Positions 1 through 7,051 of a stretch of 50,316 nucleotides of DNA are shown here, piece after piece. Source of the stretch: Oscillatoriaceae cyanobacterium M33_DOE_052 (lineage in GTDB: Bacteria > Cyanobacteriota > Cyanobacteriia > Cyanobacteriales > Laspinemataceae); contig DVDU01000272.1 of assembly GCA_015296065.1 (NCBI GenBank), positions 1 to 50,316 on the forward strand, read 5' to 3'. The translations under genes and the position numbers were made by a program. The notes below the pieces were generated by a model. It was given only the letters and a program-made list of their open reading frames with translations, was not told where the DNA came from and did not search any database. The first letter of the stretch is position 1, and each line of letters begins with the position of its first letter.

Positions 1-2
1 AT

Positions 3-116
3 AGACGTTTGATTGTTGACCACGAACAGTTACCAGAAATTAGTGAAGCCATGATTTATGCGGCTAGGTGCCGTTTAATGCTGAGACAGTTAGCTAGCCA
101 AAATAAAATCGCTTAA
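3..116 (+). CDS. C-terminal end of an unidentified protein (partial)
   Basis: The window opens inside a reading frame that ends with TAA at 114-116 and gives 37 residues, including IYAARCRLMLRQLASQNKIA at the end. The sequence is basic and probably helical. I do not recognise the family, and the body of the gene lies outside the window. It converges on the truncated GST gene, 8 bp away. Confidence 0.4.
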   Translation, partial: RRLIVDHEQLPEISEAMIYAARCRLMLRQLASQNKIA

Positions 117-124
117 TATTTGTT

Positions 125-304
125 TTATAAACTGTCTCTAATGGCAGGGATTTTGCCATTAGGATTAATCGCCAAAAACTCCGGGGTGCGTTGTTCTCCC
201 TTCCTGATGTCAATTTTGTGGACATTATAGGGAATGCCCAGCTCTTCCAACATAATCGAGATTTTGCGTCCGTTGGGGGTCGGGAAGGTGTATAATTCAA
301 TCAT
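125..304 (-). pseudogene. Truncated glutathione S-transferase (N-terminal thioredoxin fold only)
   Basis: The ATG at 304 opens a 59-residue frame beginning [20 protein letters not shown] and containing [10 protein letters not shown], the hallmark of the GST N-terminal thioredoxin-like domain (glutathione-binding cis-Pro region). Translation stops right after IPAIRDSL, where family members continue with an acidic residue and then a helical C-terminal domain of more than 100 residues. No continuation is readable before the convergent gene at 116. A longer in-frame extension up to 532 has a low-complexity composition and is probably not coding. I infer a remnant produced by deletion; an independently folded half-domain is less likely. 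Confidence 0.75.
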
Positions 305-630
305 AGAGTTTAGCTTTCCACATCTCGCCATCTCACATAGTTTAACCCAATCCCCTGCACTGAGAGCGCCAAAACTGGGGATAGGGGGGATGGTCTGGGA
401 TGGGGGAAGATGGGGAGGAATAGGAAAGAATGGGTGGGTAGAACCCAGGCCAAGAAAACTAAATCTTGATTTTATCCCATAACCAGGGTGAAAAACCCCA
501 TTTCTTTGTGAGCGAGCAAAATTTTTTCCCAATTTGACTTAAGTCAAGGCGGTGGCTTTTTCCCTGCCCTAGAGTGGAGACAACAAGAGGAAAAACCACG
601 CCAGAAGCACAAGAGAAGGAGACAAAAACC
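305..630. other. Non-coding region upstream of hcp
   Basis: No gene is supported here. The first part is purine-rich on the + strand (runs of GGGGGATGG/GGGGAAGA type, 370-435), similar to other low-complexity tracts in the window. The last 100 bp hold the hcp promoter with a palindromic operator. One long frame crosses this region on the minus strand but looks compositional. Confidence 0.6.
534..582 (+). promoter_or_regulatory. Candidate HcpR/FNR-type operator and promoter of hcp
   Basis: A perfect 14-bp palindrome, TTGACTTAAGTCAA (534-547), has the TTGAC-N4-GTCAA form used by Crp/Fnr-family NO- or redox-responsive regulators (FNR, DNR, HcpR). A -10-like TAGAGT lies at 570-575, predicting transcription from about 582. 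The palindrome centre (540.5) is then at about -41.5, the class II activator position. There is no good -35 hexamer, consistent with activator dependence. The transcription start is inferred from spacing only. Confidence 0.6.
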
Positions 631-2271
631 ATGTTTTGCAGCCAATGTGAACAAACCGCCGGAGGAGAAGCCTGCTACCAGTGGGGAGCCTGCGGTAAAA
701 GCCCGGAAGTGGATGCCCTCCAAGACCTGATGACCTATTGTCTGCGGGGACTGGGGGAAGTGGCCCTGCGGGCCCGCGAGTATGGCATCATCAGCCAGGA
801 AGCAGATAACTTCACCGTGGAAACTCTCTTCTCGACTCTGACTAACGTCAACTTTGACCCGGAGAGGTTTGGGGCGTATATCCAGCGCACTATCCAACTC
901 CGCGAACAACTCAAAGCCCAAATTCAGCTCGTCACTGGCACCCCGCAAGACTGGACCGACTTAGCCAACTTCCAACCCGCCGCCACCCTAGAAGACCAAG
1001 CCGAACAAGGGCGAGACTTTGAGTATAAATTCGTCAGCTCTGCGGCCAAAAACGTCGATATTTTTTCCCTTAAACTGACAATTCTGTATGGCTTAAAAGG
1101 TATCGCCGCCTACGCCTATCACGCCGCCGAACTTGGTCAAACCGACAATAGCGTTTATGCCTTTTTCCATCAAGCCCTCGCCGACCTCGGACGCAGCGAT
1201 ATGAGCCTAGAGCAGTGGTTAGAAGTCGCCCTGAAAGTGGGAGAAATTAACCTCAAAGCAATGGAACTCCTGGACGCGGGCAACACCGGGAGCTTTGGCC
1301 ACCCGGTCCCTACCCCAGTCCTCCTTAATGCTAAACCTGGTAAAGCTATTCTAGTTTCTGGTCACGACCTGAAACAATTAGAAGCCCTTTTGGAGCAAAC
1401 CGAAAATACCGGCATTTATATCTACACTCACGGGGAAATGCTCCCCGCCCACGGCTACCCCGGTTTGAAACAAAAATATCCCCATCTCTACGGCCACTAT
1501 GGCACAGCTTGGCAAAATCAAACTAAAGAATTTCCCGCATTTCCCGGCCCAGTATTAATGACTACTAACTGCCTGATGCCCCCCCACAATTCCTATAAAG
1601 ATAAAATCTTTACTATTGGGGCAGTGGGTTGGCCAGGAATGGCGCATTTAGAAACCACCGACTTTGCCCCAGTTATCCAAAAAGCATTAGAATTACCTGG
1701 GTTTACCGAAGCCGGAGAACCCCGCCAAGTCCTCACCGGTTTTGCTCGCAATGCGGTTCTCTCTGTCGCCGGTGAAGTCATCGACGCTGTGAAGCGGGGA
1801 GATATTCGTCACTTTTTCCTGGTGGGTGGGTGTGATGGTGCCAAACCGGTGCGGGACTACTATCGGGAATTAGTGGAAAAAGTCCCCCAAGATTGTGTGG
1901 TACTCACCCTCGCTTGTGGTAAATTCCGCTTTTTTGACCAGCAACTAGGGGCGATCGGGGAGATTCCCCGGCTCATGGATGTGGGACAATGCAATGATGC
2001 CTATTCTGCCATTCAAATTGCCCTCGCTTTGGCCAATGCTTTCCAAGTTGATGTAAATCAATTGCCCCTATCGATGATTTTATCATGGTACGAGCAAAAA
2101 GCTGTAGCCATTTTGTTAACTCTCCTCTATCTAGGGATTAAAAACATCCGCTTGGGGCCGTCGCTCCCCGCCTTTATCTCGGCGAATGTGTTCAAACTGT
2201 TATCGGAAAAATACAATCTTCAAGGTCTCACTACCCCCGATGAAGATTTAGCAGCTTGTCTGGCGAAATAA
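631..2271 (+). CDS. hcp: Hybrid-cluster protein (hydroxylamine reductase / NO-detoxifying)
   Basis: This 546-residue protein matches the usual Hcp length (about 550). It begins MFCSQCEQT, and cysteines 3, 6, 15 and 21 bind the N-terminal cubane cluster. Ligands of the hybrid Fe-S-O cluster are visible downstream: HGEMLPAHGYP, MTTNCLMPP, VGGCDGAKP and LACGKFRF. Hcp reduces hydroxylamine in vitro and acts in the cell as an NO reductase or protein S-nitrosylase. I chose the ATG at 631 because AAGGAGA lies 8-9 bp upstream and the family starts at this Met; the frame is open 19 codons further up (574). It is followed on the same strand by a methyltransferase and a cupin gene. The upstream palindrome suggests control by a Crp/Fnr-type regulator. 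Confidence 0.95.
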   Translation: MFCSQCEQTAGGEACYQWGACGKSPEVDALQDLMTYCLRGLGEVALRAREYGIISQEADNFTVETLFSTLTNVNFDPERFGAYIQRTIQLREQLKAQIQLVTGTPQDWTDLANFQPAATLEDQAEQGRDFEYKFVSSAAKNVDIFSLKLTILYGLKGIAAYAYHAAELGQTDNSVYAFFHQALADLGRSDMSLEQWLEVALKVGEINLKAMELLDAGNTGSFGHPVPTPVLLNAKPGKAILVSGHDLKQLEALLEQTENTGIYIYTHGEMLPAHGYPGLKQKYPHLYGHYGTAWQNQTKEFPAFPGPVLMTTNCLMPPHNSYKDKIFTIGAVGWPGMAHLETTDFAPVIQKALELPGFTEAGEPRQVLTGFARNAVLSVAGEVIDAVKRGDIRHFFLVGGCDGAKPVRDYYRELVEKVPQDCVVLTLACGKFRFFDQQLGAIGEIPRLMDVGQCNDAYSAIQIALALANAFQVDVNQLPLSMILSWYEQKAVAILLTLLYLGIKNIRLGPSLPAFISANVFKLLSEKYNLQGLTTPDEDLAACLAK

Positions 2272-2277
2272 AAAATG

Positions 2278-2309
2278 TTTGGAGGGGCGATTCGCGAATC
2301 GCTCCTCCA
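2278..2309. repeat. Dispersed hairpin repeat (GGGGCGATTCG type)
   Basis: Nearly perfect inverted repeat just after hcp with arms GGAGGGGCGATTCG / CGAATCGCTCCTCC. The same core recurs at 44496-44539, with relatives at 13350-13410, 35757-35790, 43992-44030 and 44635-44667. It could act as a bidirectional transcript end, but it lacks a clear T-run. Confidence 0.7.
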
Positions 2310-2344
2310 AATGGAATTTTAACATTAAAAAATAGGTAATTAAC

Positions 2345-3142
2345 ATGAATATTCCCAAATCTCAGCTAGATAGTCCCAAAACTGCGAGTTTGCCCGGTCA
2401 TTGGCTGTTGGCACAAATGGGTAAGCGGGTGCTTAGACCGGGCGGCATCAAATTAACTAAGCAAATGATAGGTAATTTGGCGATTCAATCAAGGGATAAA
2501 GTAGTAGAATTTGCGCCGGGATTGGGCATAACTGCTCAGCTCACTTTACAACAAAATCCTGCATCTTATACAGCGATAGAACGGGACTCGGCGGCGGCGG
2601 CAAGGGTGCAAAAAATCCTAACCGGTAATAATCAGCGTTGTTTGGTGGCGACGGCGGAAAATACGGGCTTAGATACTGCCTCGGCTACGGTGGTTTATGG
2701 GGAAGCGATGCTGTCGATGCAAACTCCCTCGCGGAAGCAACAAATAGTAGCGGAAGCTGGCAGAATTCTGGAAGCTGGCGGCAGATATGGCATCCATGAA
2801 ATGTGTTTGGTGGCGTCAGGACTAGATGAGGAAACTAGGCGGGCGATGTTGGACGAGATAACGGATACTATCAATCATCATACTTTACCTTTGACGCCGG
2901 AAGAGTGGGAAAATTTGCTAGTTTCTCAAGGTTTGACGGTGAGGGAAAAAACGATTGTGCCGATGCACTTATTGGAACCGCTGCGAATTATTGATGATGA
3001 AGGTATTTGGGGAGCTTTGAAGTTTGCGGGCAATTTGCTGAGGAATCGGGCGGCCAGAGAGCGGGTTTTTTCGATGCGGCGGGTGTTTAGAAAGTATGGG
3101 CAGTATTTAGGGGCGATCGCGTTAGTGGCGGTAAAAAATTAA
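2345..3142 (+). CDS. Class I SAM-dependent methyltransferase
   Basis: This is a 265-residue soluble protein. VVEFAPGLGITAQLTL (about residues 53-68) is motif I of the class I methyltransferase fold, with the glycine-rich SAM-binding loop. YTAIERD supplies the acidic ribose-binding position, and GRILEAGGRYGIHEM is the later strand/helix region. The substrate is unknown; the sequence is of the small-molecule (Methyltransf_11-like) type, not an rRNA or DNA methylase. It lies 73 bp after hcp and 12 bp before the cupin gene on the same strand, so the three probably form one unit despite the hairpin between hcp and this gene. Confidence 0.8.
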   Translation: MNIPKSQLDSPKTASLPGHWLLAQMGKRVLRPGGIKLTKQMIGNLAIQSRDKVVEFAPGLGITAQLTLQQNPASYTAIERDSAAAARVQKILTGNNQRCLVATAENTGLDTASATVVYGEAMLSMQTPSRKQQIVAEAGRILEAGGRYGIHEMCLVASGLDEETRRAMLDEITDTINHHTLPLTPEEWENLLVSQGLTVREKTIVPMHLLEPLRIIDDEGIWGALKFAGNLLRNRAARERVFSMRRVFRKYGQYLGAIALVAVKN

Positions 3143-3157
3143 CTGGGAGGGATTGTG

Positions 3158-3484
3158 ATGTTGAACTATACTTTAATTGCTGATTTGGTGAAAGAAGCGG
3201 AAATCCCGGTTAATGGGATTATCAGCCGTGCTATCTATCAGGATGAAAGGGTAAAAGCGGTGCTTTTTGGGTTTGATACTGGTCAAGAGTTGTCGGAACA
3301 TACGGCGGCGGTGCCTGCGGTTCTTACCATGATTAAGGGTGAGGCACTGCTGACTTTGGGTAATGATACTATGGATGTGGCGGCTGGCGCTTGGGTGCAT
3401 ATGCCGGGGCATTTACCCCACAGCGTGCGCGCCAAAACCCCGGTGGTGATGTTGTTGCTGCTGTTGCGGGAGACTGCGGCTTAA
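3158..3484 (+). CDS. Small cupin-fold protein
   Basis: The 108-residue single-domain protein has the cupin beta-barrel signature: GQELSEHTAAVPAVLTMIKGEALLTLG (motif 1 region) and AGAWVHMPGHLPHSV (motif 2, with His residues suited to metal binding). The reaction is unknown. I prefer the ATG at 3158, with GGGAGG 7 bp upstream, over the in-frame GTG at 3155. It lies 12-15 bp after the methyltransferase gene, which points to co-transcription with hcp. A role in NO or redox stress is only an inference from context. Confidence 0.8.
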   Translation: MLNYTLIADLVKEAEIPVNGIISRAIYQDERVKAVLFGFDTGQELSEHTAAVPAVLTMIKGEALLTLGNDTMDVAAGAWVHMPGHLPHSVRAKTPVVMLLLLLRETAA

Positions 3485-3572
3485 ATTTCTGGGATTTCAA
3501 GTGGTGGTTGCGCGGGGGTAGCGCGGGAATTTACAGTAGTGGTGAGAAAGTTTCTATGGGCAGTGGCTAGTT

Positions 3573-3857
3573 ATGACACCTGTTTCGATCGCCAGTTTAA
3601 TTCTGGGCCTTGCTTTCGCTTTGATGACGTTGCTGTTTATTTTCCGCATTGTCCTGACTTGGTATCCCCAACTGGACTTGACCAAGCTGCCTTTTAGTGT
3701 GGTAGCTATACCCACAGAGCCATTTTTAGGTCCGACGCGGAAGCTGGTGCCTCCTATTGGTGGTGTGGATATCTCGCCGATTATTTGGGTGGGGATTTTC
3801 AGCTTGCTGCGGGAAATGTTGGTGGGTCAGCAGGGTTTGCTGACGATGTTGATGTAG
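3573..3857 (+). CDS. YggT family membrane protein
   Basis: This 94-residue protein has two hydrophobic segments (about 5-27 and 64-85) flanking the conserved YggT core: RIVLTWYPQLDLTK, FLGPTRKLVPPIGGVDISPIIW. In cyanobacteria and chloroplasts this family (CCB3/YlmG) takes part in thylakoid haem/cytochrome b6f maturation and nucleoid or chlorophyll-related processes, but the biochemical role is unsettled. It lies 88 bp after the cupin gene and is followed by a hairpin. Confidence 0.85.
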   Translation: MTPVSIASLILGLAFALMTLLFIFRIVLTWYPQLDLTKLPFSVVAIPTEPFLGPTRKLVPPIGGVDISPIIWVGIFSLLREMLVGQQGLLTMLM

Positions 3858-3869
3858 TATTTTTAATGA

Positions 3870-3904
3870 AGAAAGCCGGTTTTTGCGGAAAAAATCGGCT
3901 TTCT
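3870..3904 (+). terminator. Hairpin after yggT, probable terminator
   Basis: Arms AGAAAGCCG (3870-3878) and CGGCTTTCT (3896-3904) form a 9-bp stem 13 bp after the yggT stop codon, within the intergenic space before the convergent mscS gene. The T-run after the stem is weak. Confidence 0.5.
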
Positions 3905-3962
3905 GGAATTGGGAATGGGGAAGAGAGTTAGGCAATCTTGGGATGGCACCAGCCAGATGGGA

Positions 3963-5345
3963 TTACATACAAAACAATTTTTTCAAGCGATTGCGCATCC
4001 ATGTGACAGGATTTTGCTCATCTTCTTTGGCATCTAATAACCCTAATTTGCGTAATTCTTCTTGCCTTTGGGTTAATTCTTCTTGATGTTTGGCCAGCTC
4101 CCGGACGATGATTTCGTATAAGTCGGGATTTTCCCGCAACATGGTTTTAAAACCTTTGTCATTGATGGCGAATAATACGGTATCTGTAACGGCTCTGACG
4201 GAAGCACTGCGAGGAATTCCTAGCATGAGCGCTAGCTCCCCGAAAAATTTTCCGGCTTCGAGAGTGGCTAGGTGTTTGTTCAATTTTTCTACATACACCT
4301 CTACGGAACCAGTGAGAATAATATAAAAAGCATCTCCTGGGTCGTTTTCTTTAAATAAAGTATCTCCGTCTAGTAAGCGTTTTCTGTAGCCGACTTCGAT
4401 TAATTCCAGTAATTGTAGGTCGCTAAAGTTCTGGAAATAAATCACTTTTCTTAGGAGGTCTCGAATGGAGATAGTGGCTGCTGGTGGTGAGTCGGTTTTT
4501 CTGCCTTTGAGACCTTGCTGGCGGAGGTTATAATCGATAATCAAGTTTAAATAGTTTTTGACTTCATCTTCTTGGTCGATGCGTTCTACCCACACGAGCA
4601 ATTCAAATGTGGAATTGCCATCAGCACTGCCTAAAAAGTTGACTTTGGGGCTGGGGTCGTATAAAACATCGGGCTGCATATACGCAGAGTTCAGCAGGGT
4701 TTCGATAACGGCGATCGTGTCGCTATCTTCGCTAATTTGCACAGGTATGCAAATTTGACCTTGAAAGTTTTCATAGCTCCAGTTGAGAATTTGGTTCCCT
4801 ACCAGTTGGCTGTTGGGGAGTACCACATCGCCACCATTAGTGGTGGTGACGATCGTGGAACGCAGGGAAATGTCCCGGACAATGCCTTTCAAGGTGGTAG
4901 ATTCCATCCACTGCCACTCGATGTAATCTCCGACTTTGATGGGGCGATAGATGAGCAAAATCAGACCGGAGATAAAGTTATTCGTGATATCCTGGAGTCC
5001 GAAGCCAATCCCTACGCCCAAACCGCCCACCACCACGGCGAGAGAAGCGAGGTTAAAGCCGATACTTTGGACACTGACCAGGATGCCTAAGATGGCCACG
5101 AGGTAGCTGGCAATGGTGGATATGGCCTCCCGGTTGCCCCGGTCCATCCCCGCTTTGGCCAGCAAGTTTTCCTTAAGAAAATTCCGCGTCCACCGACTGA
5201 CCAAAACAACTAGGGCGAGAGCCAGTACCAGAGCCAATATCGACTCCACAGATACCGAATTACCCCCCAGTTGAAATAGCGGCGAGGAAAACACGGCCCC
5301 CGCCTTCGAGAATAATTTCTCTAAAAATACTGTTATCTGTTCCAT
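3963..5345 (-). CDS. MscS-family mechanosensitive channel with C-terminal cyclic-nucleotide-binding domain
   Basis: The 460-residue protein has hydrophobic segments at about 30-52, 75-100 and 100-125, then the pore-lining TM3 and MscS beta domain: VVGGLGVGIGFGLQDITNNFISG (Gly-rich TM3) and RPIKVGDYIEW, TNGGDVVLPNSQLVGNQILNWS. Residues about 305-430 form a Crp-like cNMP-binding domain with FGELALMLGIPRSASV, the phosphate-binding-cassette region. The protein should sit in the inner membrane and release osmolytes or ions, gated by tension and perhaps by cyclic nucleotide, as described for bCNG channels of the MscS superfamily. It is transcribed towards yggT and lies just left of the left sipA copy. 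Confidence 0.92.
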   Translation of the reverse strand: MEQITVFLEKLFSKAGAVFSSPLFQLGGNSVSVESILALVLALALVVLVSRWTRNFLKENLLAKAGMDRGNREAISTIASYLVAILGILVSVQSIGFNLASLAVVVGGLGVGIGFGLQDITNNFISGLILLIYRPIKVGDYIEWQWMESTTLKGIVRDISLRSTIVTTTNGGDVVLPNSQLVGNQILNWSYENFQGQICIPVQISEDSDTIAVIETLLNSAYMQPDVLYDPSPKVNFLGSADGNSTFELLVWVERIDQEDEVKNYLNLIIDYNLRQQGLKGRKTDSPPAATISIRDLLRKVIYFQNFSDLQLLELIEVGYRKRLLDGDTLFKENDPGDAFYIILTGSVEVYVEKLNKHLATLEAGKFFGELALMLGIPRSASVRAVTDTVLFAINDKGFKTMLRENPDLYEIIVRELAKHQEELTQRQEELRKLGLLDAKEDEQNPVTWMRNRLKKLFCM

Positions 5346-5367
5346 AGTCTGTATTGTCGCTAGGTTG

Positions 5368-5395
5368 TTGATAATTGATAATTATCAATTATCAA
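5368..5395. repeat. 28-bp perfect AT-rich palindrome
   Basis: The half-site TTGATAATTGATAA is followed by its exact reverse complement, between the sipA remnant and mscS. It is built from the ATCAATT heptamer that is tandemly repeated after the second sipA copy (12973-13012). It marks one edge of the duplicated sipA block. Confidence 0.7.
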
Positions 5396-5617
5396 TTACT
5401 TTTCCCCATCCACGGCTTCTATATATTGGGTGTCAATCAAAAAAGCGCCCTTTTCAAATCTTACTCCCCAATAACCCCCAGGACGGCGGTCTAAAACTAC
5501 CCCCTCCTCGCCCAACCGAATTAAATTGGGCGGACGCAGCATGGGTATGGGTTCGGCGGTCTTCACATAGGGGGGCATCGCCACTACGCGCACTTTTTGA
5601 CCTACGGTAATTTCTTT
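5381..5617. repeat. Left direct repeat of the sipA block
   Basis: About 237 bp align without indels (constant offset 7615) with 12996-13232, with roughly ten mismatches. The similarity stops at the sipA start codon. Together the two copies bracket a 7.4-kb accessory segment. Confidence 0.85.
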
Positions 5618-5623
5618 AGTTAG
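5396..5623 (-). pseudogene. SipA copy lacking its start codon
   Basis: The frame encodes KEITVGQKVRVVAMPPYVK and then the remaining SipA (DUF3148) sequence, ending VDGEK. Where the intact copy at 13238 has ATG GCA, this one has CTA ACT, and an in-frame TAG lies about 12 codons further upstream. The only usable starts are an internal GTG (codon about 12) or the ATG of AMPPYVK, which would delete the first beta-strand of the SH3-like fold. I therefore call it a 5'-truncated remnant created when the block was duplicated or the island inserted. A shortened expressed protein cannot be excluded, because the rest of the frame is intact. Confidence 0.75.
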
Positions 5624-5949
5624 AGCCTCTCTAACAAATACCTGCTATTTTTTAGCGAGTATTTGCTAGAGCTTACGAAAAAGCTGGAATCTGTAATCAA
5701 TAATCTAGCAAAAATCACAACCTAACGATTAAGAGCGATTAGACGCAAGTAATCCCCTAGAGGATAAATCACACCACCGATTAACGAATTGTGCAGCAGA
5801 AGCGAAAATATAAGGGGTGTTTTTACCAGCTAGCTGGAATCGATTAATGGTTATATGAGTAAAAATATGGTTTATTGCTGAATGAAAAGGTTGGTGAACT
5901 TTCGGTAATATACGGTTTGTGATGAAAAAGTTCTGATATAGTGGTAGTC
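5618..5949. other. Non-coding left margin of the island
   Basis: This is an AT-rich stretch of about 330 bp without a supported gene. It begins exactly where sipA homology ends and holds a hairpin at 5635-5665 (arms CAAATAC/GTATTTG and GCTA/TAGC). The last part probably contains the promoter of the XRE remnant (TATAGT at 5937-5942). Confidence 0.5.
5635..5665. repeat. Hairpin 17 bp inside the left island boundary
   Basis: Two nested stems, CAAATAC/GTATTTG and GCTA/TAGC around a T5 loop, with two-base bulges on each side. Its position next to the end of sipA homology makes it a candidate recombination or processing site. A transcription terminator for incoming minus-strand transcripts is an alternative. 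Confidence 0.45.
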
Positions 5950-6173
5950 ATGTCAAATACAAATATCATTCCCTCACTCATCAGAGAATTGCGCCAACAC
6001 CTCGGACTTACCCAGGAAAAACTGGCTGAACGCTTAGGGGTGCCCAGACCGTCAACCGTTGGGAGCGAGGTCATGCGCTGCCATCTCCTCTAGCACTGAA
6101 AGCAATTAAGCGGGAGGTGCGGGCAATCAGAGAACAAGGACAGGATTTGCTGAAAACTTATTTTGGGGATTAG
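5950..6173 (+). pseudogene. Frameshifted XRE-family HTH regulator
   Basis: The ATG at 5950 starts MSNTNIIPSLIRELRQHLGL, followed by TQEKLAERLGV, a typical XRE helix-turn-helix. The frame is then lost near 6045. In the +1-related frame the protein continues as TVNRWERGHALPSPLALKAI...DLLKTYFGD and stops at 6171-6173. The 224-bp span is not a multiple of three, and the recognition helix is split at the lesion. Small regulators of this type commonly sit just before Eco57I-like restriction-modification genes, and a remnant of one starts at 6175. Confidence 0.85.
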
Positions 6174-6174
6174 A

Positions 6175-7045
6175 ATGCCAGAGCGGTTACTACAACTTGA
6201 CGATTTAAGAACGTTGGAAAGTCCCGAAGGAATAGCTGCACTATTCCGAAAATTAGGTTATAACGCTCAAACAGAGTCGGTTGATGTTAGTGACCTGGAG
6301 CTTTCGGCTAGAAGTACGGAAGCAATTTACGATGCTCATTTGATTGCCAGCCAAGGCTACAGTGATTTGCAAGTCCTGTTATTCAAAGGAGGTGTTGAAG
6401 CCGTTTTTGAGGGGAAGGGATGTGAAGCGGTGGTGTGTTCATTTTGCAGAGCAGTACCCAATCAAAATTGAGTCATCAGAAAATAAGCAGCATCCTTGGA
6501 GTGATAAGCCAGAAAAGGAAGCAGAAAAGATTTTTGCAAAAACTTATCCGGCTATTTATGGAAATCTCAAGGATTTGATAGATAAATTAATTAAACGAAC
6601 AGATCCAAGTAAATATTTTTGGGGATTCAGAAATTGTTATGATTGGCAAGAATTTGAAACTCATAAAATTATTTTAAGATAAATTATGAACAAAGCAACT
6701 TTTGCGTTCGATACGGAAAATTTTTACTTTAACGATACTCTATTTATGGTTTTTTTTAATAAAAAAGCGATGGCAGCGATATTAAATTAGTTGATAGGAT
6801 GGTGGGTTTTAACTAATATTTGTAATGATTTACAAAATGGTTTTCTACGAGCTGATCAAGAGAAACTTGAACAAATCCCCATCCCCACCGCCCCCGAACC
6901 AGACCGCCTAGCCATCGAAGCCCTAGTGCAGAAGTGCCTAGATGCCAAAGGAGTAGGGGTAGAGGAGTGGGAAGCGCAGATAGATGATAGGGTAGCTCAT
7001 CTGTATGGGCTGACGGCTGAAGAAGTGAAGATTATTCAGGGGTAG
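6175..7045 (+). pseudogene. Decayed type IIG (Eco57I-like) restriction-modification gene
   Basis: Three family segments survive in different frames. Residues 1-70 (PERLLQLDDLRTLESPEGIA..., with VDVSDLELSARSTEAI) are the N-terminal module. Near 6390 the frame shifts and jumps straight to the C-terminal specificity domain (VLKPFLRGRDVKRW, KTYPAIYGNLKDLIDKLIKR, then ATFAFDTENFYFNDTLFM in a third frame). The tail, ICNDLQNGFLRADQEKLEQI...IDDRVAHLYGLTAEEVKIIQG, ends at 7045 after an in-frame TAG at 6788. The whole catalytic methyltransferase core (NPPY region) is missing. The gene is therefore inactivated by a large internal deletion plus at least three small lesions. Confidence 0.85.
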
Positions 7046-7051
7046 TAACCG

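Noticed and set aside
125-532. Longer 135-codon version of the GST frame
   Set aside because: The extra N-terminal part is low-complexity Pro/Ser sequence, and the family begins at the internal [10 protein letters not shown].
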